Source of the DNA: Candidatus Pelagisphaera phototrophica
GTDB lineage: Bacteria > Verrucomicrobiota > Verrucomicrobiia > Opitutales > Opitutaceae
Direction of reading: 5' to 3'
NCBI RefSeq assembly: GCF_014529625.1
Contig: NZ_CP076039.1
Location: 3,720,001 to 3,784,000, forward strand
DNA length: 64,000 nt
The notes beneath the pieces are model-generated. The model ran no database searches. It worked only from the letters and a program-made list of their open reading frames with translations, and was not told the origin of the DNA. This document shows, one piece after another, positions 1 through 8,595 of the stretch (position 1 is the stretch's first letter; each line of letters begins with the position of its first letter). The position numbers and the translations under genes were made by a program.

Positions 1-214
1 AATTCATCAGCGTCTTCATTAGCCAAGAGGCGGAAAAAACAAGCACTCCACCAACCGCGAACAGTTTAGGGGCAAATGAGAGCGTTTGCTCTTGTATACT
101 CGTAACCGCTTGAACAAGCGAAACCGTAAGCCCAACCGCAATTGTCGTGAGCAAGATCGGACTCACAAGCGTCAGGGCGTTGTAAATCGCCTGACGAAAT
201 AGTTCTATAGCCAT
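1..214 (-). CDS. fliQ: flagellar export gate protein FliQ (3' end cut by window edge)
   Basis: FliQ is a small two-helix membrane subunit of the flagellar type III export gate, working with FliP and FliR. The reading frame opens with ATG at 214-212 (MAIELFRQAIY) and stays open to base 1, giving 71 of the usual roughly 89 residues. It shows the typical hydrophobic stretch around LVSPILLTTIAVGLTVSL followed by a QAVTSIQEQTL motif, which is characteristic of FliQ. It starts 8 bases after the fliP stop, so it is co-transcribed with fliO and fliP; fliR would be expected beyond the edge. Confidence 0.92.
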   Translation of the reverse strand, partial: MAIELFRQAIYNALTLVSPILLTTIAVGLTVSLVQAVTSIQEQTLSFAPKLFAVGGVLVFSASWLMKTLMN

Positions 215-222
215 TTCCAAAC

Positions 223-984
223 TCATAACTGAAAGCTTTGTACCAAAGATTTAATGACCAGTGTCCATCCATCCACTAAGACGAACAAAAGCAATTTAAA
301 GGGGAGAGAGATCACAATCGGAGGCATCATCATCATACCCATTGCCATGAGCGTGGTACCTACGAGAAAATCGATTAGAATGAATGGCAGAAAGATCAGA
401 AAACCCATCTGAAAGGCGGTTCTAATTTCACTCATAACAAACGCTGGGACTACAACACGCATGGGCAACTCGCTCGTAGCGGTCGGCCCCATTTTCGCCA
501 AGTCTAGGAAGAACTCCACATCGTCTAGCTTTGTCTGCTTTAGCATAAAGTCCCGTAACGGATCTGAACCTTTCTCCAAAGCTTCCGCGGTCGTAATAGT
601 CTTATCGAAGAGCGGTTGTAACGCTGTTGTATTCACTTCCTGAAAAACGGGCTGCATTACAAAAAATGTGATGACGAGCGCTAATCCCACGATCAGCTGA
701 TTGGAAGGGGCCTGGTGCACACCTAGGGCTGTCCGCACAAATCCAAGCACAATAATGATTCGCGTAAAGCTCGTCATCAGTACCACAATAGACGGCCCAA
801 GCGTCAGAAGGGTCATCAGTAACAAGATCTGAATAGCAGCTCCTACATCTTGGCCCCCTTCTTCACTGTCGCCCATATTAATACTCAAATTCAGGCCCTG
901 TGGGCTTGCCGCCTGCCCATAGACAGCGTCAGAGACGCTTAGACAGAAAATTGTAATGAGGAATATGGATACGATTTTCTTCAT
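223..984 (-). CDS. fliP: flagellar export gate protein FliP
   Basis: FliP forms the core of the export-gate channel that passes rod, hook and filament subunits through the inner membrane. The 253-residue product begins with a cleavable signal peptide (KKIVSIFLITIFCLSVSDA), as FliP usually does. Membrane segments follow at about residues 50-75 and 90-115 and in the C-terminal third. The family signatures are clear: a TSFTRIIIVLGFVR block, PAFVMSEIRTAFQMGF, then the Met-rich MGMMMMPP turn and LPFKLLLFVLVDGW. Its start overlaps the fliO stop by 4 bases (ATGA), so the two genes are translationally coupled. Confidence 0.97.
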   Translation of the reverse strand: MKKIVSIFLITIFCLSVSDAVYGQAASPQGLNLSINMGDSEEGGQDVGAAIQILLLMTLLTLGPSIVVLMTSFTRIIIVLGFVRTALGVHQAPSNQLIVGLALVITFFVMQPVFQEVNTTALQPLFDKTITTAEALEKGSDPLRDFMLKQTKLDDVEFFLDLAKMGPTATSELPMRVVVPAFVMSEIRTAFQMGFLIFLPFILIDFLVGTTLMAMGMMMMPPIVISLPFKLLLFVLVDGWTLVIKSLVQSFQL

Positions 985-1655
985 GCGAGTTCTCGCACTG
1001 GTCCGCGCTCCACTTCTGGTTCAATCTTAGGGAAGTCACTCTTGTAGCCATCTAGAGACGTAAGGTAGTCAATTTTGCCGGGTCCCACACCCAAGAGGAT
1101 CTTTTTATCTTCATACTCGACAACCATGATGTACTGCCGATTTCCAAGCATTCTGCTTTCCGCAACCTTTAGCTTACCCTCATTTGAAGAAAATGGCTTT
1201 CGAATGACACCCCGTTTGAAAAGGTACCAAGCCGCTACACACATCCCCCCAATAATGACTAAATATCCAAGTATCGTAACCGCCATTCCGACTCCGGACC
1301 CTTTGTCAGGCATTAAGTCTTCATACAATTCACTCTGACCCTCAGCACCTTCAACATCAGAGGCGGAGCTAGGATAGACCATCTGAGAATCTTCAGACTC
1401 CTCCACCTGACCCATCAAGTCCGTTGCTCCTACAAGCAGGCAGGCTATCACGATCGCGAAGCCAAGTGAGGATTTACAAAGACGATCTGCTATAAGAGAC
1501 GCTATGTACCGAAAACCCAACGCCTCCGGCACACGAGACGCACCGTGATTTACAGTATCGGATGCTCCTTGGATCCTTCCGCTTGAGAAAATCTCACCTT
1601 TTCTCCGAGGAGCTCCATTTTCTTGATCCAGGTAATGTACGAACATGCCGTACAC
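981..1655 (-). CDS. fliO: FliO-like flagellar export assembly protein (start uncertain)
   Basis: FliO helps assemble the FliP ring. The identification rests on position (directly before fliP, 4-base overlap) and architecture: a signal-like hydrophobic segment at about residues 64-80, a linker, one membrane helix (about 125-145, ending AAWYLFKRGV) and a small cytoplasmic beta domain with VAESRMLGNRQYIMVVEYEDK, which fits the FliO family. The first 40-45 residues have no signal-peptide character. A sigma-54-type promoter at 1658-1673 would start transcription near 1647, downstream of the first ATG at 1655. The real start is therefore probably later, perhaps the ATG at 1646 or the GTG/TTG codons at residues 42 and 46. 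Confidence 0.8.
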   Translation of the reverse strand: MYGMFVHYLDQENGAPRRKGEIFSSGRIQGASDTVNHGASRVPEALGFRYIASLIADRLCKSSLGFAIVIACLLVGATDLMGQVEESEDSQMVYPSSASDVEGAEGQSELYEDLMPDKGSGVGMAVTILGYLVIIGGMCVAAWYLFKRGVIRKPFSSNEGKLKVAESRMLGNRQYIMVVEYEDKKILLGVGPGKIDYLTSLDGYKSDFPKIEPEVERGPVRELA

Positions 1656-1657
1656 CT

Positions 1658-1673
1658 AGCAAGGCTTGTGCCT
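1658..1673 (-). promoter_or_regulatory. sigma-54 (RpoN) promoter candidate for fliOPQ
   Basis: On the minus strand the sequence reads AGGCACAAGCCTTGCT. It has GG and GC separated by exactly ten bases and matches the consensus TGGCAC-N5-TTGCW at all but the first base. The predicted start of transcription is about 12 bases past the GC, near 1647. Late and middle flagellar genes in many bacteria depend on RpoN, and the site sits at the only large gap in the flagellar cluster, directly before fliO. Confidence 0.6.
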
Positions 1674-2194
1674 GTTCCAACAAACGGAAACTTAAGTTAT
1701 TGTTATACAATATGATAAAATTAAGAAAAAGATTCTTAGCAATTTCGATTGAGCCTCTGAAAGCACTTATTGCCTACCCTCTAACCCTCTGGAGAACTCC
1801 TGAAACTGGTCGAAAAATGAGTAGTTATGGCATTACAGCCTTAGGTTACATAACGTACACCGCTCCCAAAACTTTAATAAACGAGCCCAGAAATTGACGC
1901 TTACTCGTTAAAACAGGAAACCCGATCGCTTACACCGCCTGGCAATAGCAAGATTTCTTGCCATTTCTACACCCTTTCAGGGCCGCATCGCTCAAATTCA
2001 GCTGTTTTTCGCCGGTAACGAATACACTCAAGTCATTCAACCGCAAAGACCTCAAAATTCTGCGGCTTTCTTGCGACAAAGCAACCCGCATGAAAAGTCG
2101 AGCACGTGCTAGACAATCCAACCATCGCTCCCTCACGCTCACAAGCTCCGAGAAAGGGCCTCTACCAATAAGTAACCAAAAACAACCAACGGAT
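1674..2194. other. non-coding gap between fliN and fliO
   Basis: About 520 bases without a convincing gene. The one long open frame (minus, 1930-2259) overlaps fliN in another frame and has no recognisable content. The gap does hold two perfect palindromes: GCAAGATTTCTTGC at 1948-1961, about 280 bases upstream of the sigma-54 promoter, and AGCACGTGCT at 2101-2110. An upstream activator region for the RpoN promoter would be a reasonable reading, but that is inference. Confidence 0.4.
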
Positions 2195-2452
2195 CTATTT
2201 GCTGGCCATCTCAGTGATCTTAATTCCAAAGTTATCTTCAACGACGACCACTTCGCCATAGGCGACTAATTTGTCGTTGATATAGAGTCCTACAGGGTCT
2301 TTGGCTTCCTGATTTAATTGTATTACTGAACCGGGCACAAGTTCCATGACTTCTCGCATGGGCATGCGACATGAACCCAGCTGAACGGTCATCTTAACCC
2401 GAACATCCATCAGAAGGCCAATGTCCTTCTCTCTTTCTACCATTTCACTCAT
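2195..2452 (-). CDS. fliN: flagellar motor switch protein FliN
   Basis: FliN forms the lower part of the C-ring and takes part in rotation switching and export. The 85-residue product is essentially one SpoA (surface presentation of antigens) domain: an initial LMDVRVKMTVQLG strand, LVPGSVIQLNQ, and YINDKLVAYGEVVVVEDNFGI. It lacks the variable N-terminal region that brings E. coli FliN to about 137 residues, so it is a minimal form. It overlaps the fliM stop by 4 bases (2449-2452), which implies coupled translation. It is the last gene before the gap that precedes fliO. Confidence 0.95.
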   Translation of the reverse strand: MSEMVEREKDIGLLMDVRVKMTVQLGSCRMPMREVMELVPGSVIQLNQEAKDPVGLYINDKLVAYGEVVVVEDNFGIKITEMASK

Positions 2453-3477
2453 TCTTCTTCTTTCTCTTCGAGTTTTTCGCTAATTCTAACTGCGACCTTG
2501 TTTTTATCCAGGCCGATTTCTCCCTTAAATTTCCGGGTGTTAGAGAGTCTGATACGTGTGTCCCCCAATATGGTCTTGGGAAATCGTATCACATCTCCTG
2601 GCCTCAGATGGGCCACTTCCTTCACCGTAAGGCTGTCCGCATCCCATTCCGCTTTTACAGGAATATCCACTTTGTCAAACGACTCCTTCCAGCTCCTTTT
2701 AGATCCAACGATATCAGGATTAATTTCTCTCTCCTTATTTTCGTACATCTTTTTGATTATAGGCTCTAGAGTGTAGTAAGGTATGCCTATTTGTATCGAT
2801 TCGGAACAGTCGCCTACCCCTGCCTCCATCGTCAGTACCAACATACTGGAATCCGCAGGTGCCGTTTCCAAAAATCTGCCATTGCTCTCATGAGCGATAA
2901 TCGAAGCATTCAACTCGCGTTCACTCTTCCATTGGCGACACCACTCATCGAGAATGATTGCGGCTACATCATCCACCAGATTGACTTCTATCTCAGTCAG
3001 GTACCGCTCTCCTTCAACACTTTGACCCTTACCACCCAGCATCCGATCAACCATGGTCAACGCCAGCCTAGGATTGATGTCAATCGCTCCTACACCATGG
3101 AGCTGATCCACCTTGAAAAGTACGACGTGAGCCGGATTGGCGATCGTCTCGGTATACTCGCTATAGGTTAGCGTGGAAAGCCGCGACATTTTCAGCGAGT
3201 ACTCCAACCGGAGAAAAATCGAAAGACGGGCTGCCAAATAGCGTATGAACTCTTCGTGCCTAATGCACACTCGGCGCAGTTCCACTTCCGTCAGAAAAAC
3301 AGGATTCCTAAAGTCGTAAGGCTCTATACGAGTTCCTTTCATCGTACGGACCTTATTGCCATCTGGATCGTAAATTATCTCTTCAGGCTCGTCCGAGGCT
3401 TCTGCGATCAGAGCGTCAATATCTGTCTGATCTAGAAATTCGCCATCATCCGGCATATCTTGTGGTTCCTCAGGCAT
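2449..3477 (-). CDS. fliM: flagellar motor switch protein FliM
   Basis: FliM links the FliG torque ring to FliN and binds phosphorylated CheY at its N terminus. The 342-residue protein begins with an acidic segment containing DGEFLDQTDIDALIAE, the usual CheY-binding-type motif (LSQxEIDALL in model species). It continues with the middle CheC-like domain (VDRMLGGKG at about residue 145) and ends with a SpoA domain (EVAHLRPGDVIRF and onward, about 260-335). It lies 13 bases after fliL in the same operon. The length is normal for the family. Confidence 0.96.
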   Translation of the reverse strand: MPEEPQDMPDDGEFLDQTDIDALIAEASDEPEEIIYDPDGNKVRTMKGTRIEPYDFRNPVFLTEVELRRVCIRHEEFIRYLAARLSIFLRLEYSLKMSRLSTLTYSEYTETIANPAHVVLFKVDQLHGVGAIDINPRLALTMVDRMLGGKGQSVEGERYLTEIEVNLVDDVAAIILDEWCRQWKSERELNASIIAHESNGRFLETAPADSSMLVLTMEAGVGDCSESIQIGIPYYTLEPIIKKMYENKEREINPDIVGSKRSWKESFDKVDIPVKAEWDADSLTVKEVAHLRPGDVIRFPKTILGDTRIRLSNTRKFKGEIGLDKNKVAVRISEKLEEKEEE

Positions 3478-3490
3478 AAGTGAATACCTC

Positions 3491-4009
3491 TTACTGTATT
3501 ACAAATTGCGTAAAATAGATTTCGTCGATCATCGGAGGCTGCAGCACTTGGTCAAACCCTTGTATCAACTGATTACGAACGGTATCCGTGATGTTTGGTC
3601 TTTCCAAATCGGCCATCGTTAAGTGACGCAAAACTGTGGTTGCGAGGTCCTGCATCTTTGCTTTTCGCGCCTCAACTTCGTCTTCAATTTCAGGATTTGC
3701 GCTTTCGAGACTAAATGCGACTCTCAAAAAACGAGCCCCACCCGTTCCATTGATATTAACGATTAAATCTCCAAAGGAAACTAAGTGCTTCTCTCCCGTT
3801 TCCACATGAATTTTATGAGGGTCAATCTCCTCGTAATGACCCTCGCCAGCTACTGGAGCGTGCTTAATAATCTCCGGAAGGAAAAGGAATTTGAACATCG
3901 CGAAAGAAATTACTGGCATCAGGATGACGACCAGTAGGACGGGGAGCATGCTGCCGCCACTTTTCGCTGAATAAGCTTGGGCTTCTTGAACTGCGTTCTC
4001 TTCTGCCAT
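3491..4009 (-). CDS. fliL: flagellar basal-body associated protein FliL
   Basis: FliL is an inner-membrane protein that surrounds the stators and supports motor function. The 172-residue product has a short cytoplasmic tail, one membrane helix at about residues 20-42 (LPVLLVVILMPVISFAMFKF) and a periplasmic domain. That domain carries the family features: a DLIVNINGTGG strand, RFLRVAFSLE, and a C-terminal QVLQPPMIDEIYFTQFVIQ. It lies between flgE and fliM, where FliL is commonly encoded. Confidence 0.93.
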   Translation of the reverse strand: MAEENAVQEAQAYSAKSGGSMLPVLLVVILMPVISFAMFKFLFLPEIIKHAPVAGEGHYEEIDPHKIHVETGEKHLVSFGDLIVNINGTGGARFLRVAFSLESANPEIEDEVEARKAKMQDLATTVLRHLTMADLERPNITDTVRNQLIQGFDQVLQPPMIDEIYFTQFVIQ

Positions 4010-4059
4010 AATATTCTCGGTTACTTTTTGGTTTTTTAACTACCTACGACTGGTAGAAG

Positions 4060-5535
4060 TTATCGTTTCAGATTCACGACCTCCTGTAGTATATCGTCTG
4101 ATACGGTTATGATTCTAGATCCCGCCTGAAAGCCTCTCTGAGTGGTAATCATATTAGCAAATTCTTCCGTCAGATCTACATTCGACAATTCGAGAGCTCC
4201 TTGCTGGATTCTTCCAACTCCTTCCCTACCGGCTTTTTGCAAAGCAGACAGGGCGTCCCCTACTTCAGAATCCATATCTACGCCCTTCAGACCGGCAGCA
4301 CCAAATCCACTATACAGATTTCTTCCTTCACGAATCAATGCTGAGGTGTCGTTAAAGTCGACAAGCATGATCTGCCCCTTGTTGAAAGAGGATCCATCGG
4401 AAAGGAAAAACGTTATCATTCCCTCAGGGTCGATTGAGAAATTTGAGAGATCAGGAGCTTGATCATTTCGAACTTCATTAACGCGTCGCAATGCGGCTAA
4501 CTGGGTATCTGCTGGAGTTCCTTCTGAAGAAATGAGCCCCTGAATCGCAGCAACGTTGTTAGCCTGGGCAGTTGCGTCTCCTAAATGCGTGAGATCGATC
4601 AGTCCCATCAAATCCGTAATGGCCGAACCATCTAAACCGGTGGCCGCCGCATCAGCAGAAAAGACCGCATTAAACATATCCTTAGATACCGCTGCCTTGA
4701 TGTCAGCATCTGAGACCGCATCTGCACCTGTAGAGCTTTGATTTCTCTGGGCGACAATCGCCGCAACCGCCTCCTGAGCAAAGGTATGCCATCCAGGAAC
4801 CTTAGCTATCGTTCCGTCTGGATTGAGGGTCATAGATCCAGCACCGATGTTATGATCGCCATTCCAAACCGGATCGCCAGCAGCGTCTTTTGCGATGAGG
4901 TTGTTCGTATAGTAGACGGAATTACGAGAGACACCATTTACAGTGTAGGGACCTACGACTTCCTCCGCCTGGCTTTTGTCGAAGGCTAGCGAGATATCGC
5001 CTAAAGCGGAAGGTTCGATCGTTCCTGAGACGCCATCATTGTTTTTCCCAAAGTTCCAATTACCATTGGCGTCGATCGCAACATTATATCCAATCGCCCC
5101 GTCATTTGACCCTTGAACTCGGTAACCTTCCGTCGTCACCAGATTTCCAAGACTATCAATACGAAAATCGCCTCCGCGCGTTGCATATTTGGCGTCCTCA
5201 TTTCGAGCGTCACTGACCAAAAAGAATCCATCTCCGGTTACAGCCAGATCCGTTTTCTGGTTGGTACTCGTCAACCCACCTTGATGGAAGAGTCCCTGAA
5301 TCGTATCTACCTGCACACCCAAACCGACTTGAGAAGCCGTAACGTTTGAGCCCTGTCCGTCCTGCGGCGAAGGTGCCGATTGGGTCAATATCTGATTAAA
5401 CGTCTCCGAATATTTGACACGAGATCCTTTAAAGGAAACCGTATTCACGTTCGCAATATTATTGCCAATTACTTCCATTCCTTTCGCAAAACTGCGTAAG
5501 GCGCTGATTCCACTGCTTAATGCTCCAAATGCCAT
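4060..5535 (-). CDS. flgE: flagellar hook protein FlgE
   Basis: FlgE polymerises into the hook, the universal joint of the flagellum. The 491-residue protein has the N-terminal rod/hook signature (SGISALRSFAKGMEVIGNNIANVNTVSFKGSR) and the GDGFFLV and ATRGGDFRIDSLGNLV blocks of FlgE/F/G proteins. It ends with the C-terminal coiled segment (LSNVDLTEEFANMITTQRGFQAGSRIIT). The central 200-400 region is family-variable and Ala/Asp-rich. It follows flgD by 47 bases. No clear Shine-Dalgarno sequence is seen; the leader is A-rich. Confidence 0.97.
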   Translation of the reverse strand: MAFGALSSGISALRSFAKGMEVIGNNIANVNTVSFKGSRVKYSETFNQILTQSAPSPQDGQGSNVTASQVGLGVQVDTIQGLFHQGGLTSTNQKTDLAVTGDGFFLVSDARNEDAKYATRGGDFRIDSLGNLVTTEGYRVQGSNDGAIGYNVAIDANGNWNFGKNNDGVSGTIEPSALGDISLAFDKSQAEEVVGPYTVNGVSRNSVYYTNNLIAKDAAGDPVWNGDHNIGAGSMTLNPDGTIAKVPGWHTFAQEAVAAIVAQRNQSSTGADAVSDADIKAAVSKDMFNAVFSADAAATGLDGSAITDLMGLIDLTHLGDATAQANNVAAIQGLISSEGTPADTQLAALRRVNEVRNDQAPDLSNFSIDPEGMITFFLSDGSSFNKGQIMLVDFNDTSALIREGRNLYSGFGAAGLKGVDMDSEVGDALSALQKAGREGVGRIQQGALELSNVDLTEEFANMITTQRGFQAGSRIITVSDDILQEVVNLKR

Positions 5536-5582
5536 AATTTTTGTTTGTTTAAAATTTTTAGTCTGCTGTTAAGTTTACTACG

Positions 5583-6023
5583 CTACTGAGGCTGCTCTAC
5601 CTTGAACACTGAGTTAATATCGAATTTCTTTCCGTCGACGAATACACTGGTATCACCCTTCACATGTTCAATTCCTTGGGCGATTCCCGACACCTCTTCA
5701 CCATCTACTAACATGGTCACTTTCTTGCCAATGTAACCTTGGGAGGCCTGGAATTGCTGGACGCCTGTAAACTCGCTAAAGTTGTCGTTCAGCTCAGACA
5801 TCATTTCCAACTCGCTGAAGTTGGCCATCTGAGCAATGAACGCCGTATCATCCATAGGCTTGAGCGGGTCCTGGCTCGCCAACTGCGTGGTGAGCAACTT
5901 GAAGAACTCCGCCTGGCCAAGAGTCTTTTGTTGCGTCTCTATTTTTCCAGTCGAATTTGGATCAATCGTAGTAAAATCCTGAGCCTGAGGCCTTTGAATA
6001 AAATCTGTTGCTATATCTGACAT
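5583..6023 (-). CDS. flgD: flagellar hook capping protein FlgD
   Basis: FlgD forms the scaffold cap at the growing hook tip. I place the start at the ATG at 6023-6021, giving 146 residues. A longer frame reaches 6080 but would run into fliK, whose stop is at 6028. The conserved N-terminal block is present: LGQAEFFKLLTTQLASQDPLKPMDD, then FIAQMANFSELEMMSELN. The C-terminal part (YIGKKVTMLVDGEEVSG) is shorter than in enterobacterial FlgD of about 230 residues, so the FlgD Tudor/Ig-like region is reduced. Confidence 0.94.
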   Translation of the reverse strand: MSDIATDFIQRPQAQDFTTIDPNSTGKIETQQKTLGQAEFFKLLTTQLASQDPLKPMDDTAFIAQMANFSELEMMSELNDNFSEFTGVQQFQASQGYIGKKVTMLVDGEEVSGIAQGIEHVKGDTSVFVDGKKFDINSVFKVEQPQ

Positions 6024-6027
6024 AGTA

Positions 6028-7971
6028 TTACGCGTAGGTTTGAAGTTCTTGTTCTGAATCCAGATTATCGCCTGAGACACTCTCAGAACTTTCCGAATTC
6101 ACTCTATCGCTCTGCTGCCGATTAGAATGGTTCGAGCGGCGTCCACCATTGGATTTGGCCTCACTATAATGCCCACCTTTCGCGCTACCACCCTTCTGAT
6201 CGAAATTCATGAATTGCTCATTTTTAGAGCTATCACTTTCAAAATTTGTAAATTGAGGAGGATTAAATTTTACCCCCTTCTGGTTCATCTCACTGGCAAA
6301 CTCCGACCAGCTTGATTTGATAAGACTTTCCAGTCCAAAAAGGTCGGTTTGCATTGCTGAGCTTACATGCCCTGAATCCATGGAAACACGCAAGGCCATG
6401 CTGCCTCCCTGATCAAAATTTATGCGAATCGAAACAGCGTCAATTTTAGTGCTTACCAGCTTATCAACACTCTTACTGAGGGCAGTATAAATTTCCTTGG
6501 TTTCATCCGCCGACTTTGAAGCATAACTCACAGGTTGAGCTTTGGCGGTAAAGGAAGATTTACTCGAAACGGAAACGTCGTTTCCAGCCAACTGTACGCC
6601 CTGCGCACCATCCGCTTTGGATGTCGTTCCCGAAGACTTAGTCGGCGCAGTTCCCTTTAGGGCGGCTTCAACCTCCTGTTTACCAAGTGATCTATCGACT
6701 GGGCTCTTCGGCTGATTGATATCAGAGGTGGTCTGTCCAGAGTTGAATGCCGGGGATAGATTCGGCTTCGTCACATCAGACTGCGCTGAACTGTTCGGCT
6801 GACTTCTCATCTGGGATTGCTTCGTAGCATCCGCCCCTTTTCTCGCCAGGTCAATTACGGCTTCTTTCTCTACGGGAACCTCAGAAGAATGTGCCAACGG
6901 ACCAGACAGATTCGATTGAGTGTGACCACTCGTAACTCCGTGACCAACCTTACTGGAATTCGCAGACTTTGCAGTTTCATGAACGGCGGTAGGGTTTTGC
7001 TTAGCTTTATCAAAATCGATAACAAGCGAATCAACATCCTTAGAACCAACGTTATTTCGTGAGAGAGTGCCAGACACTCCTTTTGGGTCTCCCCCTATAT
7101 CCCTTCCCACTTTCAGGTTACGATCGTTTGGCCCTCTGTACTCTCCAGCTCTCTTGGAGTTTTCCAAACCAGTCTCAATCGGTTTCTCGCCATCGTTGAA
7201 GACTTTCCTAACCGCGACTGCTGAAACTTCTTCAACGTTTTCCAACCGAGACCGCACAATTGATGCTGTCTCTTCAGAGGAATTCGTTGCGAGGTTGGTG
7301 GACATATTCGGATCGGACCTAGCAGAGTTGATGCCAATCGACATTTCAGGTTTCCTTACCTGCTGTCCTTCAACACTTTGCCTGCGTTCTCCCTCATTTT
7401 TTAACGTAAAATTAGCAAGATCCAAGGGGGCCATTTCCAGGGGGGCGGCAGTTTTTGCCGTATGATCTTTCGATTCTGATTCGTCTTCCAACTCATCGAT
7501 ACGCTCACGGTTAGAATCCTCATCTGCTCTAATATCCATTATGCGGCGCTCATACCAATCGTCATCGACCGCAGATCTCTCCAAGCGTTGGTCCATCGAC
7601 CGACCAGCGGGCGCCATAGATGGTAGCTCATTAGAGTTTTCTCTTCGAATTGAAATAGCGATACGGTTTAAACTCCTGTTCCCAAAACCGGGAGTTGAAT
7701 TCAAACCTCTATTTTCAGAACGCCACTCCGTATCGTGCCGTCGCTCTTCTTCCGCCTCTAAGTCTTCACTTTTACTTAGCACGTTTCGTTCTGCTGCATC
7801 TATGCCAAAAAGTTTCTGAGCGCCGACAAACGCCTTATCCCAAAAACTGCTGAATTGCCCATCCTTGTTTCCCGTTTCGCTTCCTTGCGTTTTGCTCCAA
7901 ATATTTCGCTTTGAGCTTATTTCAATATCACGTACCACCGGGTTGGATACGCTTTTCGTTTCTATGGACAT
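6028..7971 (-). CDS. fliK: flagellar hook-length control protein FliK
   Basis: FliK measures hook length and switches export specificity. The identification is from context (between the motE-like gene and flgD) and layout. There is a long, polar, Ser/Lys/Glu-rich region up to about residue 500, then a compact folded region (about 515-590) with AVSIRINFDQGGSMALRVSM, which resembles the Flg_hook C-terminal domain, then a disordered Ser/Asn/Gln tail. At 647 residues it is long but within the range of this length-variable family. Sequence identity in the N-terminal part cannot support the call alone. Confidence 0.8.
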   Translation of the reverse strand: MSIETKSVSNPVVRDIEISSKRNIWSKTQGSETGNKDGQFSSFWDKAFVGAQKLFGIDAAERNVLSKSEDLEAEEERRHDTEWRSENRGLNSTPGFGNRSLNRIAISIRRENSNELPSMAPAGRSMDQRLERSAVDDDWYERRIMDIRADEDSNRERIDELEDESESKDHTAKTAAPLEMAPLDLANFTLKNEGERRQSVEGQQVRKPEMSIGINSARSDPNMSTNLATNSSEETASIVRSRLENVEEVSAVAVRKVFNDGEKPIETGLENSKRAGEYRGPNDRNLKVGRDIGGDPKGVSGTLSRNNVGSKDVDSLVIDFDKAKQNPTAVHETAKSANSSKVGHGVTSGHTQSNLSGPLAHSSEVPVEKEAVIDLARKGADATKQSQMRSQPNSSAQSDVTKPNLSPAFNSGQTTSDINQPKSPVDRSLGKQEVEAALKGTAPTKSSGTTSKADGAQGVQLAGNDVSVSSKSSFTAKAQPVSYASKSADETKEIYTALSKSVDKLVSTKIDAVSIRINFDQGGSMALRVSMDSGHVSSAMQTDLFGLESLIKSSWSEFASEMNQKGVKFNPPQFTNFESDSSKNEQFMNFDQKGGSAKGGHYSEAKSNGGRRSNHSNRQQSDRVNSESSESVSGDNLDSEQELQTYA

Positions 7972-7983
7972 CTATATTGTATA

Positions 7984-8595
7984 TTACTTTTTCGCCTGTA
8001 AATCGTCTCTTGATAATCTGAGTATGTTGGACAATTTCGCAGCCCGCTTTATCATCGCTTCGTTTCCGCCACCCTGTTGAGCCATCTCCTGAAGAATATC
8101 TCCAATTGTCGCCGGCTTCATAAATCTTAATATTTTGGCGACAGTAGCGTCGTCCAGTTCTTTGAAGATACTTACGGTTGCTTCAGGATCCAAATTCCCA
8201 TAGGTATCAGCCAGGGTTTTCAGGTTTTTGCCTTCCCAGGCCTCAACTTCGACGATATCTTTCATTAGCTTATCGCGCATTCGCTCTACTTCCGCCTTGA
8301 TCTCCTCTATCTCAATACGATCAGATTGCAGCCGTGCTTCATAAGTTACGAGGTTCGCCTCCCTTTCGGCAATTTTCGCCACTCTCTTATCGAGCTCCGA
8401 TTTCAATCGCTTGAGGTCATCACTAGAAAAATTCCAGCCAATCGGTGATGGGTCCTCACGTTTTATGACCAGCACATCCTTGTCTGCCGGGAAAATTTTG
8501 TCGCGATAAAGTACGTACGAACCCACTTGAGTCCCAAGCATTATAACGAGAGCCAAAACGGCTAAGAACCACGATTTAGTTAGTAATACACTCAT
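7984..8595 (-). CDS. MotE-like flagellar protein with MgtE-type intracellular domain
   Basis: The 203-residue protein has an N-terminal membrane helix (about 8-28), a long heptad-rich coiled coil (about 60-120), and a C-terminal helical domain with NLDPEATVSIFKELDDATVAKILRFM. That domain resembles the MgtE N-terminal repeat also found in MotE and FliG-like proteins. MotE family members act as periplasmic chaperones or partners for the flagellar motor. The gene sits between fliJ and fliK, the usual place for this family in many cluster types, and its start overlaps the fliJ stop by 4 bases. Confidence 0.75.
   Translation of the reverse strand: MSVLLTKSWFLAVLALVIMLGTQVGSYVLYRDKIFPADKDVLVIKREDPSPIGWNFSSDDLKRLKSELDKRVAKIAEREANLVTYEARLQSDRIEIEEIKAEVERMRDKLMKDIVEVEAWEGKNLKTLADTYGNLDPEATVSIFKELDDATVAKILRFMKPATIGDILQEMAQQGGGNEAMIKRAAKLSNILRLSRDDLQAKK

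Noticed and set aside
1947-1963. Second sigma-54-like site (TGGCAAGAAATCTTGCT, minus strand)
   Set aside because: GG and GC are 11 bases apart rather than 10, and the site is better described as a palindrome.
1930-2259. 109-codon minus-strand frame between fliN and fliO
   Set aside because: It begins inside fliN in another frame, has no recognisable domain and no good start or ribosome-binding site.
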